A DNA stretch of 6,361 nt from Candidatus Poseidoniaceae archaeon (GCA_022425585.1 JAKMFF010000128.1:1-6361); one strand, 5' to 3'. Positions 1 through 6,361 are shown, counted from the first letter of the stretch. Made by a program: numbers and translations. Notes: generated by a model not told the origin, from the sequence alone.

Positions 1-35
1 ATAGTAGCCATGGCAACTCCATTTTGAAGGGGTCT

Positions 36-46
36 ATGATATAATC
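36..46 (+). promoter_or_regulatory. Possible TATA-like promoter element for the amidohydrolase gene
   Basis: The A/T-rich run ATGATATAAT sits about 55 bases before the start codon at 99. Archaeal TATA boxes lie roughly 25 bases before the transcription start, so this position would give a 5' leader of about 30 bases. There is no clear purine-rich BRE in front of it and such runs are common in AT-rich DNA, so this is a weak call from position and composition only. Confidence 0.2.
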
Positions 47-98
47 GTCGTTAACACTTGACCGCTGAGTTAATGTCCTTGGTCTGTAAGGTCAACAC

Positions 99-3050
99 AT
101 GCGACGGATGCTCATAGCCTCAACAATCCTTCTGCTCATGGTTCTAAGCCCTTGGACTTATGCTACTGAAAACCTTGAAGAAAACAGTGAGAGTAATGCT
201 TCTGGTCGGGCTGCTGACATCGTTATTTCAGAATTATTTATCAGTCCAAATAATCTAGTTTCTAATGAAAATAGCACTAACCTTTACGGGGCTGTAGATT
301 GGAATGGCGACCAAGATTATGGCAAATATAGCGACCAATTCATTGAAATTTGGAACTCTGGAGATTCCGCAGAAGATATATCCAGCTGGATTTTGTCAAC
401 TACTAGCGGTAGTCCTCCGTGTCAGTTGGCTTACGATACAATGCTAAATGCTGATGCACGAATCGTTGTATTCCGTGCTGACTCTGACCTTGACCTAAGC
501 TATTTTGACGGCGAGACTGTATCCATTAGCGATACTTCCTCAACTATTGTAGATAGTATGTCATTCCCGGCTGGAGACTCTAGTTATGGTCAATCATATA
601 TTGAAGAAAATGGCGTACTGACTAAAGATGACCCGACTCCGGGCAGAGCTGCTGACTTTTCTGGTGACTATACTGTACCTGATAACATCGTCAAGTGTTA
701 CAAATTAAGCAATACTGATTCCTCTAGAGCATTCTTACTCAAAGGACGAGTCGTTACTATGGACGGCGAAACTAACGTCATCAATGACGGTAATGTGATG
801 ATTCGAGATGGCAAAATCACTGGTGTTTGGGCATCAAATGCAAACCCACCGGCTGGAGTAGATTTCTCTGATGTGCCAATTGTCAACACCGATGGGACAA
901 TCTATCCTGGGCTAATTGATCTACACAATCACGTACATTACAACCATATCCCACTTTGGGACTTTGATGTGCACCTGAGTGATGCACAACAATCCGAAGA
1001 AGGCGGCTATACCAACAGGTACCAATGGGGTGATAATTGGGATTATGGTCCAAGTATTACTTGGATGAAGACCAATATTCAATCTAATTACCGATGGGAT
1101 ATGGCTAGTGAGCAAATGAAATATGCAGAAGTCCAAGCAGTATCTGGTGGTGTGACTGCAATGCAAGGCTCACCAAGTTCTGGCACTCAAGCATGGGATA
1201 GCATACTTTCACGAAATGTTGAATTATACAACTTCGGTCAAGATGGCATCTCAACATGTGCGGTTTGCGGTGCTGCTGATAGTGATTATACTGGCAGCCA
1301 CTTGATCAGCCAAAGTGAATCTGGCACCCTCAATGCTTGGTTTGTTCATCTTGCAGAAGGTGTCGATTCATCCAGTAAGGCCGAATTCGATGCGCTGTGG
1401 GATAAAGGTTTGATTATGGAAGAAACCGTAGTTATTCACGGCACAGCCCTTGATTCATCGCAATTTAGTAAGATGGCTAGTGTTGGCTCTAACCTTGTTT
1501 GGTCGCCATTATCTAATCTGCTATTATACGGCGACACCACTGATGTGGTGGCTGCTGACCAAGCGGGAGTTAGTATCTCAATCTCACCTGATTGGGGACC
1601 TAGTGGTTCAAAGAATAACTTCCATGAACTGAAAGTCGCTGATATGTGGAACAGTAACAACATGAACGGACACTTCAGCAACTATGAGTTGGTAGAAATG
1701 GTCACCTCAAACCCGGCTGATGCTACTGGTTGGACGCCTTTCGTTGGTCGAGTTAAAGCAGACTTGTTTGCTGATTTAGTCGTTATAGACACCTTCCATG
1801 ATGACCCATATCGAAACCTGATTGAGGCAATTGATGCGGATGTTGCACTTACTGTTGTTCAAGGCAAAGCAGTATTTGGCGACATCGATTTGATGCAGCA
1901 ATTACAAGGTGATGACTGGGAATATGTCAACGGTACTGATTTCCAAAAAGCTGTTGACGTGACTTCAATGACTGAAGTTGATGGCAGCCAAACTTTCCAG
2001 GAAATCGAAGCTGGACTCGCCATGGCAATGCGCCACGAATTTAATGACATGAAAGAAAACTGGAATGAATTCAGTGATATGACTGATAGTGAAATCAATG
2101 CTTGGCTAAATTCAACTTTTGATGGTGATTACCGTGACGATGTTTCTCACTTGAAGAATATGACACTAGATCCAATTTTTACTTCTGGTGATGCACGTTA
2201 TTTTGACGTAATTAACCGCTCTGGACATGCTAATTATCATATCGATATGACCAAATTATACGATGACTATTACACCGTTGAGATGGTAAATGGTGACCGA
2301 ACAAATGTCAATGTGGTATTACCTGATGATGATAATTCCGGCAATAACAACGGTGGTAATACCGATAACAATAACGACAACACTGGCGATAATAGCGGTG
2401 GTACTGATAACACTGGTGACACAACCACCTTGCCTGGCCCTACTGACGAGAATAATACCGATGATCAAGATGACATGTTTACCGACTTACCTGATGATGA
2501 TTTTACCGATGACGCTGAGGCTGACGAAGGCACTAAGAATCAATTAAAGTTGATTTTATTAATTATCGTAGTTGCGTTATTGTTTGGATTATATGTAATT
2601 AGTAAAACCAGTGATGATGATGAGTTATTAACCTCGCAAAATTCAGTGGTTGACAAGATCTGGGATGATGATGACCTCAATGAAACCACCATGCCAGACA
2701 CAGAAACACAAAAAGTTGATGAAAAGTCCATTGATACAAAATCCATTGATATTAAGGATAAAGTTGCTAGTGCCATGAAGTCGTCAGGATTATCAGCTGT
2801 TAGACTATTTACCGCGATTGACCAAACCGACGATGGCTTTGTCTCAAGGAGAGAGATTAGAACTGCGGTTAACACGCTTCTCAAAGATTCTGTCAAAGTT
2901 TCAGATATTGACGCAATGCTAGAAACCTTCGATGCTAATGGCGATGGAGTAATCAGTCTTGACGAATTCCTCAGTGTAATGGAAGAGCACGAACCTAAAC
3001 AATTCGTTCCGGTATTACCTGATCTTAAACCACCAGGTAAGAAGAAATAA
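99..3050 (+). CDS. Exported membrane-anchored amidohydrolase with lamin-tail domain and C-terminal EF-hand pair
   Basis: This is a 983-residue multidomain surface protein. Residues 1-22 look like a signal peptide: basic MRR, a hydrophobic core, and likely cleavage after TYA. Residues ~41-168 match a lamin-tail (LTD) beta-sandwich (ISELFIS, then DQFIEIWNSGD and ISSWILS). Residues ~212-595 form an amidohydrolase of the COG0402-like, metal-dependent deaminase/chlorohydrolase type. Candidate metal and catalytic residues are H276 and H278 (HNH after PGLIDL), H417 with E420 (HLAEG), H447 (VIHG) and D498 (SPDWG); SPLSN at 470-474 fits the family's conserved loop. The substrate cannot be read from sequence, and hydrolysis of a C-N bond is inferred from the family. 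Residues ~596-742 are unassigned. Residues 743-815 are an Asp/Asn/Gly/Thr stalk, 816-834 a single membrane helix, and 908-919 and 945-956 are EF-hand loops (DQTDDGFVSRRE and DANGDGVISLDE). The second loop is canonical; the first has Thr at position 3. The ATG at 99 is chosen because it gives the signal peptide; a weak AAGGT lies 6 bases upstream at 88-92. The ATG at 108 is an alternative that would lose the basic n-region. Several N-x-S/T sequons are present in the exported part. Confidence 0.88.
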   Translation: MRRMLIASTILLLMVLSPWTYATENLEENSESNASGRAADIVISELFISPNNLVSNENSTNLYGAVDWNGDQDYGKYSDQFIEIWNSGDSAEDISSWILSTTSGSPPCQLAYDTMLNADARIVVFRADSDLDLSYFDGETVSISDTSSTIVDSMSFPAGDSSYGQSYIEENGVLTKDDPTPGRAADFSGDYTVPDNIVKCYKLSNTDSSRAFLLKGRVVTMDGETNVINDGNVMIRDGKITGVWASNANPPAGVDFSDVPIVNTDGTIYPGLIDLHNHVHYNHIPLWDFDVHLSDAQQSEEGGYTNRYQWGDNWDYGPSITWMKTNIQSNYRWDMASEQMKYAEVQAVSGGVTAMQGSPSSGTQAWDSILSRNVELYNFGQDGISTCAVCGAADSDYTGSHLISQSESGTLNAWFVHLAEGVDSSSKAEFDALWDKGLIMEETVVIHGTALDSSQFSKMASVGSNLVWSPLSNLLLYGDTTDVVAADQAGVSISISPDWGPSGSKNNFHELKVADMWNSNNMNGHFSNYELVEMVTSNPADATGWTPFVGRVKADLFADLVVIDTFHDDPYRNLIEAIDADVALTVVQGKAVFGDIDLMQQLQGDDWEYVNGTDFQKAVDVTSMTEVDGSQTFQEIEAGLAMAMRHEFNDMKENWNEFSDMTDSEINAWLNSTFDGDYRDDVSHLKNMTLDPIFTSGDARYFDVINRSGHANYHIDMTKLYDDYYTVEMVNGDRTNVNVVLPDDDNSGNNNGGNTDNNNDNTGDNSGGTDNTGDTTTLPGPTDENNTDDQDDMFTDLPDDDFTDDAEADEGTKNQLKLILLIIVVALLFGLYVISKTSDDDELLTSQNSVVDKIWDDDDLNETTMPDTETQKVDEKSIDTKSIDIKDKVASAMKSSGLSAVRLFTAIDQTDDGFVSRREIRTAVNTLLKDSVKVSDIDAMLETFDANGDGVISLDEFLSVMEEHEPKQFVPVLPDLKPPGKKK
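2325..2543 (+). repeat. Low-complexity Asp/Asn-rich linker-coding tract
   Basis: This tract inside the amidohydrolase gene encodes residues 743-815, built almost wholly from Asp, Asn, Gly and Thr with short degenerate motifs (NNNGGN, NTGDN, NTDD). The DNA is rich in GAT, AAT and GGT triplets but is not a perfect tandem repeat. It most likely forms a flexible, highly acidic extracellular stalk between the enzyme and its membrane helix. Such tracts often vary in length between strains by slippage; that is inference here, since only one copy is visible. Confidence 0.6.
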
Positions 3051-3070
3051 AGTTGATCAATTAGCAAAGT

Positions 3071-3100
3071 GGCAACACTGCCTGCTGATAAAATAATCAG
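3071..3100. terminator. Two small hairpins in the convergent gap between the amidohydrolase and cysS
   Basis: The 50-base gap between two converging genes holds GGCA-ACAC-TGCC (3071-3082), then CTGAT-AAAATA-ATCAG (3085-3100), which ends directly against the cysS stop codon. A short perfect palindrome, TTGATCAA, lies at 3053-3060. The stems are only 4-5 base pairs and no long T-tract follows on either strand, so they are weak candidates for transcription end sites. The location, where both transcripts must end, is the main support. Confidence 0.25.
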
Positions 3101-4588
3101 TTATTCTAAGTCCCAAACAGGGCCGTCAGCAGAATCGGTGACTACTACACCCATTGACTTCAATTCATCACGGATTAAATCTGCAGTAGGCCAATCTTTG
3201 TTGGCTCTAGCTTCTGCTCTTTTGACTAAGAGTTCTTCTACACGAGGCGCAATTTCTGCCTTGCGAGGATCTTCTTCTGGCTCTAACAAAGCAAATTCAC
3301 GGGTAGGTAAAATCCCCAGAACGCTACCAGCGGTCTCTTCCAGCCAATCAACAGCGTAATGAGAAAAAGCATCTTTATCTGCATCATCAAGTCCGCTGGC
3401 TAAAGTTTTAGAAATCTCACGAACTGCTCCAAGAACTTTGGCGACGGCATTTCTGGAGTTGAAATCATCATCCATTGCCATGGCAAAACCTTCACCCATT
3501 TTCTCTAACAATGCTAGTGATTTTATCAGGGGCTGCTTGGAAGTGATATCTGGGTGCGGTAATGTCACTGGAGATTCGGTAACCATGCCTTTCAAGGCAG
3601 TGATATAACATTCAAGCACTCTGTTGTAATTTCGTTCTGCATCTTTGAGCAGAACCTCATTCATATCGATTGGTGACCGGTAATGGGCATTGATTAACGC
3701 AAACCTTAGTACCATTGCATCAACTTGTTGAAGAATGTCTTTGATAGTCCAAAAGTTACCAAGTGATTTACTCATCTTCTCTCCATCAATATTGACAAAT
3801 CCATTATGCAGCCAATGATGGACAACTGGAGAACAGCCAGTATGACATTCACCTTGGAAAATCTCTGCCTCATGATGAGGGAATCTCAAGTCATGCCCGC
3901 CACCGTGAATATCGAATTGTTCACCAAAGTAATCCATGGACATTGCAGTACATTCGATATGCCAGCCAGGCCTTCCTGGACCCCATGGAGAGTCCCAAGT
4001 CGGCTCTCCTGGTTTGGCTGCTTTCCATAATGCGAAGTCTTTGTGATCTCGTTTTGAAGAACCAGTTCCTTCAACCCTTCCACCCGCACCTGAACGTACT
4101 GCGTCGATGTTTTGACCGGTTAACACACCATACTTTTCCGGTGCCGAATCAACGTGGAAATAAACTCCATCATCTGCAACATAAGCATTTTCTTTGTCGA
4201 TGAGGTCTTGAGTTATTCGAATCATGTCCTCAACGTAATCTGTGCATCTTGGATAATCATCGGCACGCAAAATGTTGAGTGCATCCATATCTTCGTAATA
4301 TCCGGCGATATTATCGTCAACTAATTTGCGCCAATCACCGCCAATCTCATTGGCTCTAGTGATTATTTTATCATCTATATCGGTGAAATTTTGCACGTAA
4401 TGAACATCAAAACCAGAAGCTTCTAGCCAGCGATGAATCAAGTCAAATGCGAGATAACACCTTGCATGACCCAAGTGACAACTATCGTAAACGGTCACTC
4501 CACAGACATACATCGATACTTTACCTGGCTGCATTGTCGAGAAGGCAACCTTCTCTCTGCGACTAGTATCATGCACCCTTAGAGCCAT
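3101..4588 (-). CDS. cysS: Cysteinyl-tRNA synthetase
   Basis: This cytoplasmic class I aminoacyl-tRNA synthetase activates cysteine with ATP and charges tRNA-Cys. From the ATG at 4588 it has 495 residues, slightly longer than typical bacterial enzymes of about 460. The Rossmann catalytic domain carries the HIGH-type motif HLGH (38-41) after [10 protein letters not shown], the NFTDIDDKI block (~67-75) and the KMSKS loop (271-275). The expected zinc ligands are all present: C29, C213 (GWHIEC), and H238 and E242 in FPHHEAE. Residues ~365-430 correspond to the DALR helical domain ([10 protein letters not shown]), followed by the C-terminal tRNA-binding tail with [16 protein letters not shown] and ending DGPVWDLE, so the gene is intact. 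A TTG at 4597 would add three residues (MFP), but the ATG start gives MALRVHD, which fits family N-termini better. No clear Shine-Dalgarno precedes it. It converges on the amidohydrolase gene and diverges from the membrane protein gene. Confidence 0.97.
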   Translation of the reverse strand: MALRVHDTSRREKVAFSTMQPGKVSMYVCGVTVYDSCHLGHARCYLAFDLIHRWLEASGFDVHYVQNFTDIDDKIITRANEIGGDWRKLVDDNIAGYYEDMDALNILRADDYPRCTDYVEDMIRITQDLIDKENAYVADDGVYFHVDSAPEKYGVLTGQNIDAVRSGAGGRVEGTGSSKRDHKDFALWKAAKPGEPTWDSPWGPGRPGWHIECTAMSMDYFGEQFDIHGGGHDLRFPHHEAEIFQGECHTGCSPVVHHWLHNGFVNIDGEKMSKSLGNFWTIKDILQQVDAMVLRFALINAHYRSPIDMNEVLLKDAERNYNRVLECYITALKGMVTESPVTLPHPDITSKQPLIKSLALLEKMGEGFAMAMDDDFNSRNAVAKVLGAVREISKTLASGLDDADKDAFSHYAVDWLEETAGSVLGILPTREFALLEPEEDPRKAEIAPRVEELLVKRAEARANKDWPTADLIRDELKSMGVVVTDSADGPVWDLE

Positions 4589-4625
4589 TGGAAACAACTG
4601 CCGGTGTTGGCTCTCACACTTGAAG

Positions 4626-4635
4626 GTTATAGATA
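4626..4635. promoter_or_regulatory. Candidate shared TATA-like element between cysS and the membrane protein gene
   Basis: GTTATAGATA on the plus strand reads TATCTATAAC on the minus strand. It lies about 38-47 bases from the cysS ATG (4588) and about 30-39 bases from the ATG at 4665. At the usual archaeal TATA-to-start distance of about 25 bases, it could serve either gene, each with a short leader. It is the most TATA-like run in this divergent gap. The call rests on sequence resemblance and spacing only. Confidence 0.27.
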
Positions 4636-4664
4636 CGATGGCTTTGGGACGGCTTAGTGTGCCT

Positions 4665-5378
4665 ATGAAAAATATGAATAAAGGGTATAAAATTGGTAGT
4701 ACCTACATCAGTGACGAGTTCACTGTTCGCATCAGTTGGTTATTGCCGGCAACAATTGCTCCATTAGCCATGGTCATCCACTTGCTAAATGGTAATTCTA
4801 GGGATTTTCCATTCTTTATTTCTGAGGCTGATTATCCGGGTGTTGAACGCTGGGTATTTACTATTGGTTTGGCGTTAAGTGGCTTATTCCAAATGATTTT
4901 TGCTTATCGCATGTGGTACAAAATGCACAACGTAGGACGTCCAAAACTATTGCTTGCCGCAAGGTTATCTGGACTTTTCACTGGGGCAAATCTGTTTGTG
5001 ATGTCGTTTGCTGACATGTATGACCATTTAGAATTACATGTATTAACAGCATCATTGGTATTTCAAGTCGGAATCTTGTGGGCGATACTTGCCCATTTTG
5101 CCTTACCTAATGCCGACAAATCTGGACGTCGATTGCGAGTTATCGGCATTCTAGTTTCATTCATCTCTTACATTGTCATGTCGCAGGCCATTGTAAGAGC
5201 GATTAGAGATTTAGATTCCTTCGGCCTAGAAGATGATACTATGTTCACTCTTGATAGAATCCAGTATGCAGTTGATGTGGCAGCGTATGCAGAATACGCA
5301 CTTTTTGCTGGATTGATAATTTGCCTATACTCTTTCGAGCGGGATTTATTGTCGTTTAATTCATCAAGTGAGGAGTGA
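4665..5378 (+). CDS. Six-helix membrane protein resembling the Frag1/DRAM/Sfk1 family
   Basis: This is an integral membrane protein of 237 residues from the ATG at 4665. Six hydrophobic helices are visible at about residues 23-42, 63-83, 95-116, 122-146, 156-179 and 202-224. The pattern resembles Frag1/DRAM/Sfk1 proteins: an ISEADYPGVERWVF segment between helices 1 and 2 (eukaryotic members have a PFISDTG...PE...F motif there), a His/Glu-containing segment before helix 4 (YDHLELHVLTASLVFQ), and a last helix beginning AAYAEYALF and ending YSFERDL. Eukaryotic relatives act in autophagy and lipid or GPI handling; no function is transferable here. A DUF998-like six-helix protein is the main alternative. 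The start is uncertain: the frame stays open to a TTG at 4620, with ATGs at 4638, 4665 and 4674. I chose 4665 because it leaves room for a promoter and a short N-tail; the ATG at 4638 has GAAGGT 10 bases upstream. The gene is divergent from cysS and its end overlaps the next gene by 15 bases. Confidence 0.75.
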   Translation: MKNMNKGYKIGSTYISDEFTVRISWLLPATIAPLAMVIHLLNGNSRDFPFFISEADYPGVERWVFTIGLALSGLFQMIFAYRMWYKMHNVGRPKLLLAARLSGLFTGANLFVMSFADMYDHLELHVLTASLVFQVGILWAILAHFALPNADKSGRRLRVIGILVSFISYIVMSQAIVRAIRDLDSFGLEDDTMFTLDRIQYAVDVAAYAEYALFAGLIICLYSFERDLLSFNSSSEE

Positions 5379-6002
5379 ATCACTGACATTGATTAACGGT
5401 TTTGACATATCAAAAACCGCAGCTTCCTGCCTAGTCATATCTCCTAACTTTATTGCCTCAGAGATTATTCTTGATGTTGCCTCAGGATGATACTGAACTG
5501 TTCTGATTGGGCGTGTGGGGTGAACACAAGCCGCAATTGGACAATGTTCTGCTGAGGCTGTTACTTGAAGTTCACCAGCATCAATAACGTGGTCTTGATG
5601 AGTGAACACTGCATTTACCTGCTTACCATCATGGTAAGTTACTGATGACACAAAATGACTACCATCTTTGGCTCGCATAACTTTCCCGCCAAATGCAGCA
5701 GCAATAATTTGGTGGCCAAAACAAATACCAATTATTGGAACCTCTGCCCTTCTTATCAAATCAGCAACTTCGTCCATCCATGGTTGCCAGTCACTCACAT
5801 TACTTCTTGAACCAGTAACTACAATAAAATCACATTCGATTGGTTCCTCTATTACTGTACCAAAGCCATAATCGGTTCTTTGTTTAGTATGAGGAGCCCA
5901 TAAAAATATCTCCGGATTGTCAAAATGTGAAGCTATTTCTCTCACACCTTCTTTGCCGAATGCTTTTCGTTCAGCCAGTAGGTCGACAACTAATAGACGC
6001 AT
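5364..6002 (-). CDS. Stand-alone class I glutamine amidotransferase (GATase1 domain)
   Basis: This is a single-domain cytoplasmic protein of 212 residues from the ATG at 6002, with an alpha/beta fold typical of class I (triad) glutamine amidotransferases of the COG0518 type. The catalytic triad is visible: nucleophile C94 in GICFGHQ, then H172 and E174 in QYHPEA. VVTGSRSNVSD (~61-71) fits the oxyanion-side loop, and FTHQDHV (~133-139) is a typical family segment. The family releases ammonia from glutamine or hydrolyses gamma-glutamyl bonds. There is no synthetase domain and no partner synthetase gene nearby, so the acceptor is unknown. The N-terminus (MRLLVVDLLAERKAFGKEG) does not look like the archaeal GMP synthase subunit, so I do not call it guaA. 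A TTG at 6011 is possible and would overlap the upstream stop as TTGA, but the ATG gives the normal MRLLVVD beginning. It lies 5 bases after the Fe-S protein gene, probably cotranscribed. The last 15 bases overlap the convergent membrane protein gene. Confidence 0.88.
   Translation of the reverse strand: MRLLVVDLLAERKAFGKEGVREIASHFDNPEIFLWAPHTKQRTDYGFGTVIEEPIECDFIVVTGSRSNVSDWQPWMDEVADLIRRAEVPIIGICFGHQIIAAAFGGKVMRAKDGSHFVSSVTYHDGKQVNAVFTHQDHVIDAGELQVTASAEHCPIAACVHPTRPIRTVQYHPEATSRIISEAIKLGDMTRQEAAVFDMSKPLINVSDSLLT
5397..5419 (+). terminator. Hairpin just past the membrane protein gene, inside the amidotransferase gene
   Basis: CGGTTTT-GA-CATA-TC-A-AAAACCG forms a nine-pair stem with one bulged A and a four-base loop, starting 18 bases after the stop codon at 5378. 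The position suits an end-of-transcript structure for the plus-strand membrane protein gene, though no T-tract follows. The same bases encode VFDMSKP near the end of the amidotransferase on the other strand, so the symmetry may be a by-product of coding. Confidence 0.22.
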
Positions 6003-6007
6003 GTCAA

Positions 6008-6361
6008 TCAAGCTTCAGCCGTTTCTGTTATGTCGGTTTTCTTTGCTTCTATTGCCGCGTCGTTGGCTTTAATTTGTTCCCAGACAATTTCGGCAATATC
6101 TTTGACTTCCATTTGCGAGCCTATCGCTGATAGGCCGTCGGTAACCATGGTCGAGCAGAATGGACAGCCAACAGCAACGGTATCTGCTCCTGTTTCTGCC
6201 AGTTCCTTGGAGCGAATTACGTTGACTCGATCATAGCCCTCATCAACATGTTCTTCCATCCACATCTGAGCACCACCAGCACCACAACAAAATGACGATT
6301 TACCGGTTCTTTCGGTTTCAATGTCAACGCCACCAATCGCATTTCTTGGTGCATCTAACTC
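6008..6361 (-). CDS. CCG-domain iron-sulfur oxidoreductase, C-terminal fragment cut by the window edge
   Basis: The frame is open from the right edge to the stop at 6008-6010, giving 117 visible residues; the N-terminal part lies outside the window. Two cysteine clusters mark a CCG domain as in HdrB/HdrD, GlpC and FadF-like (Fe-S)-binding proteins: FCCGAGGAQMWMEE (visible residues 24-37) and GCPFCSTMVTDG (65-76), joined by the typical RVNVIRSKELAETGADTVAV stretch. In this family the cysteines bind a non-cubane or 4Fe-4S cluster used in electron transfer between soluble carriers, disulfides or flavoproteins and the quinone pool. Which partner applies here cannot be seen, because the ferredoxin-like or membrane N-terminal part is missing. 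An ATG at 6265 is internal, since it falls after the first cysteine cluster, so the gene does not start there. The domain ends about ...DIAEIVWEQI, followed by a short Ala/Glu/Lys tail. The amidotransferase gene follows after 5 bases. Confidence 0.9.
   Translation of the reverse strand, partial: ELDAPRNAIGGVDIETERTGKSSFCCGAGGAQMWMEEHVDEGYDRVNVIRSKELAETGADTVAVGCPFCSTMVTDGLSAIGSQMEVKDIAEIVWEQIKANDAAIEAKKTDITETAEA

Noticed and set aside
1..27. End of an upstream plus-strand gene (IVATPF then stop at 25-27), or alternatively a divergent minus-strand start at 9-11 with GGAG in front of it
   Set aside because: Only a few codons are visible for either reading and they are mutually ambiguous; neither can be supported without sequence to the left.
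2290..2547. Second plus-strand frame across the Asp/Asn-rich tract, giving a hydrophobic Ile/Thr/Met-rich product
   Set aside because: It arises from reading the GAT/AAT repeats out of frame; the main frame continues into a membrane helix and EF-hands, so there is no frameshift to explain.
2540..3067. Minus-strand 175-codon open frame opposite the amidohydrolase 3' end
   Set aside because: It lies antisense to the membrane helix and EF-hand coding region, whose domains are clear; the product is Ser/Leu-rich without recognisable motifs and would overlap cysS signals. It is a shadow frame.
3069..3359. Plus-strand 96-codon open frame at the cysS 3' end
   Set aside because: It is antisense to the conserved C-terminal tRNA-binding part of cysteinyl-tRNA synthetase, with a Ser-rich product and no domain; a shadow frame.
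5364..6011. Naming the amidotransferase guaA (GMP synthase subunit A)
   Set aside because: The triad is shared by all class I amidotransferases, but the N-terminal half does not match GMP synthase amidotransferase subunits and no synthase subunit is nearby.
6030..6236. Plus-strand frame opposite the Fe-S oxidoreductase
   Set aside because: The minus strand carries both conserved cysteine clusters of the CCG domain here, so the plus-strand frame is a shadow.
6008..6265. A small 85-residue complete protein starting at the ATG at 6265
   Set aside because: The same frame stays open to the window edge and the residues before this Met include the essential FCCGAGG cluster, so the Met is internal and the gene is partial.

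Overview
The window is a dense piece of a prokaryotic chromosome with five protein genes and almost no non-coding space. I infer a marine planktonic euryarchaeon of the Marine Group II / Poseidoniales type. The reasons are moderately AT-rich DNA, A/T-rich promoter-like elements with weak or absent Shine-Dalgarno sequences, and a very large acidic secreted protein with a lamin-tail domain and Asn/Asp-rich linker. This assignment rests on general gene style and not on a marker gene such as rRNA, so it is tentative.

Layout from left to right: (1) positions 99-3050, plus strand, a 983-residue exported protein that joins a lamin-tail domain, a metal-dependent amidohydrolase, an Asp/Asn-rich stalk, one membrane anchor and a C-terminal pair of EF-hands. 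(2) Positions 3101-4588, minus strand, a complete cysteinyl-tRNA synthetase, convergent with gene 1 across a 50-base gap that holds two small hairpins. (3) About 4665-5378, plus strand, a six-helix membrane protein resembling the Frag1/DRAM/Sfk1 family. It is divergent from cysS, with one TATA-like element placed almost midway between the two starts. (4) Positions 5364-6002, minus strand, a stand-alone class I glutamine amidotransferase whose 3' end overlaps gene 3 by 15 bases. (5) Positions 6008-6361, minus strand, the C-terminal part of a CCG-domain iron-sulfur oxidoreductase that runs off the right edge and lies just upstream of gene 4, probably in one operon with it.

The gene neighbours do not form an obvious single pathway. 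cysS is housekeeping. The surface amidohydrolase and the membrane protein look like independent accessory genes. The Fe-S protein and the amidotransferase are the only pair whose spacing (5 bases) argues for co-expression. I see no tRNA, rRNA, CRISPR array, insertion sequence, integrase or attachment site, and no gene-free stretch longer than 100 bases. The most unusual items are the domain chain of gene 1, with calcium-binding motifs predicted on the opposite membrane side from its enzyme, and the DRAM-like membrane protein, a family best known from eukaryotes. I found nothing that I would call a new multi-gene defence or mobile system.
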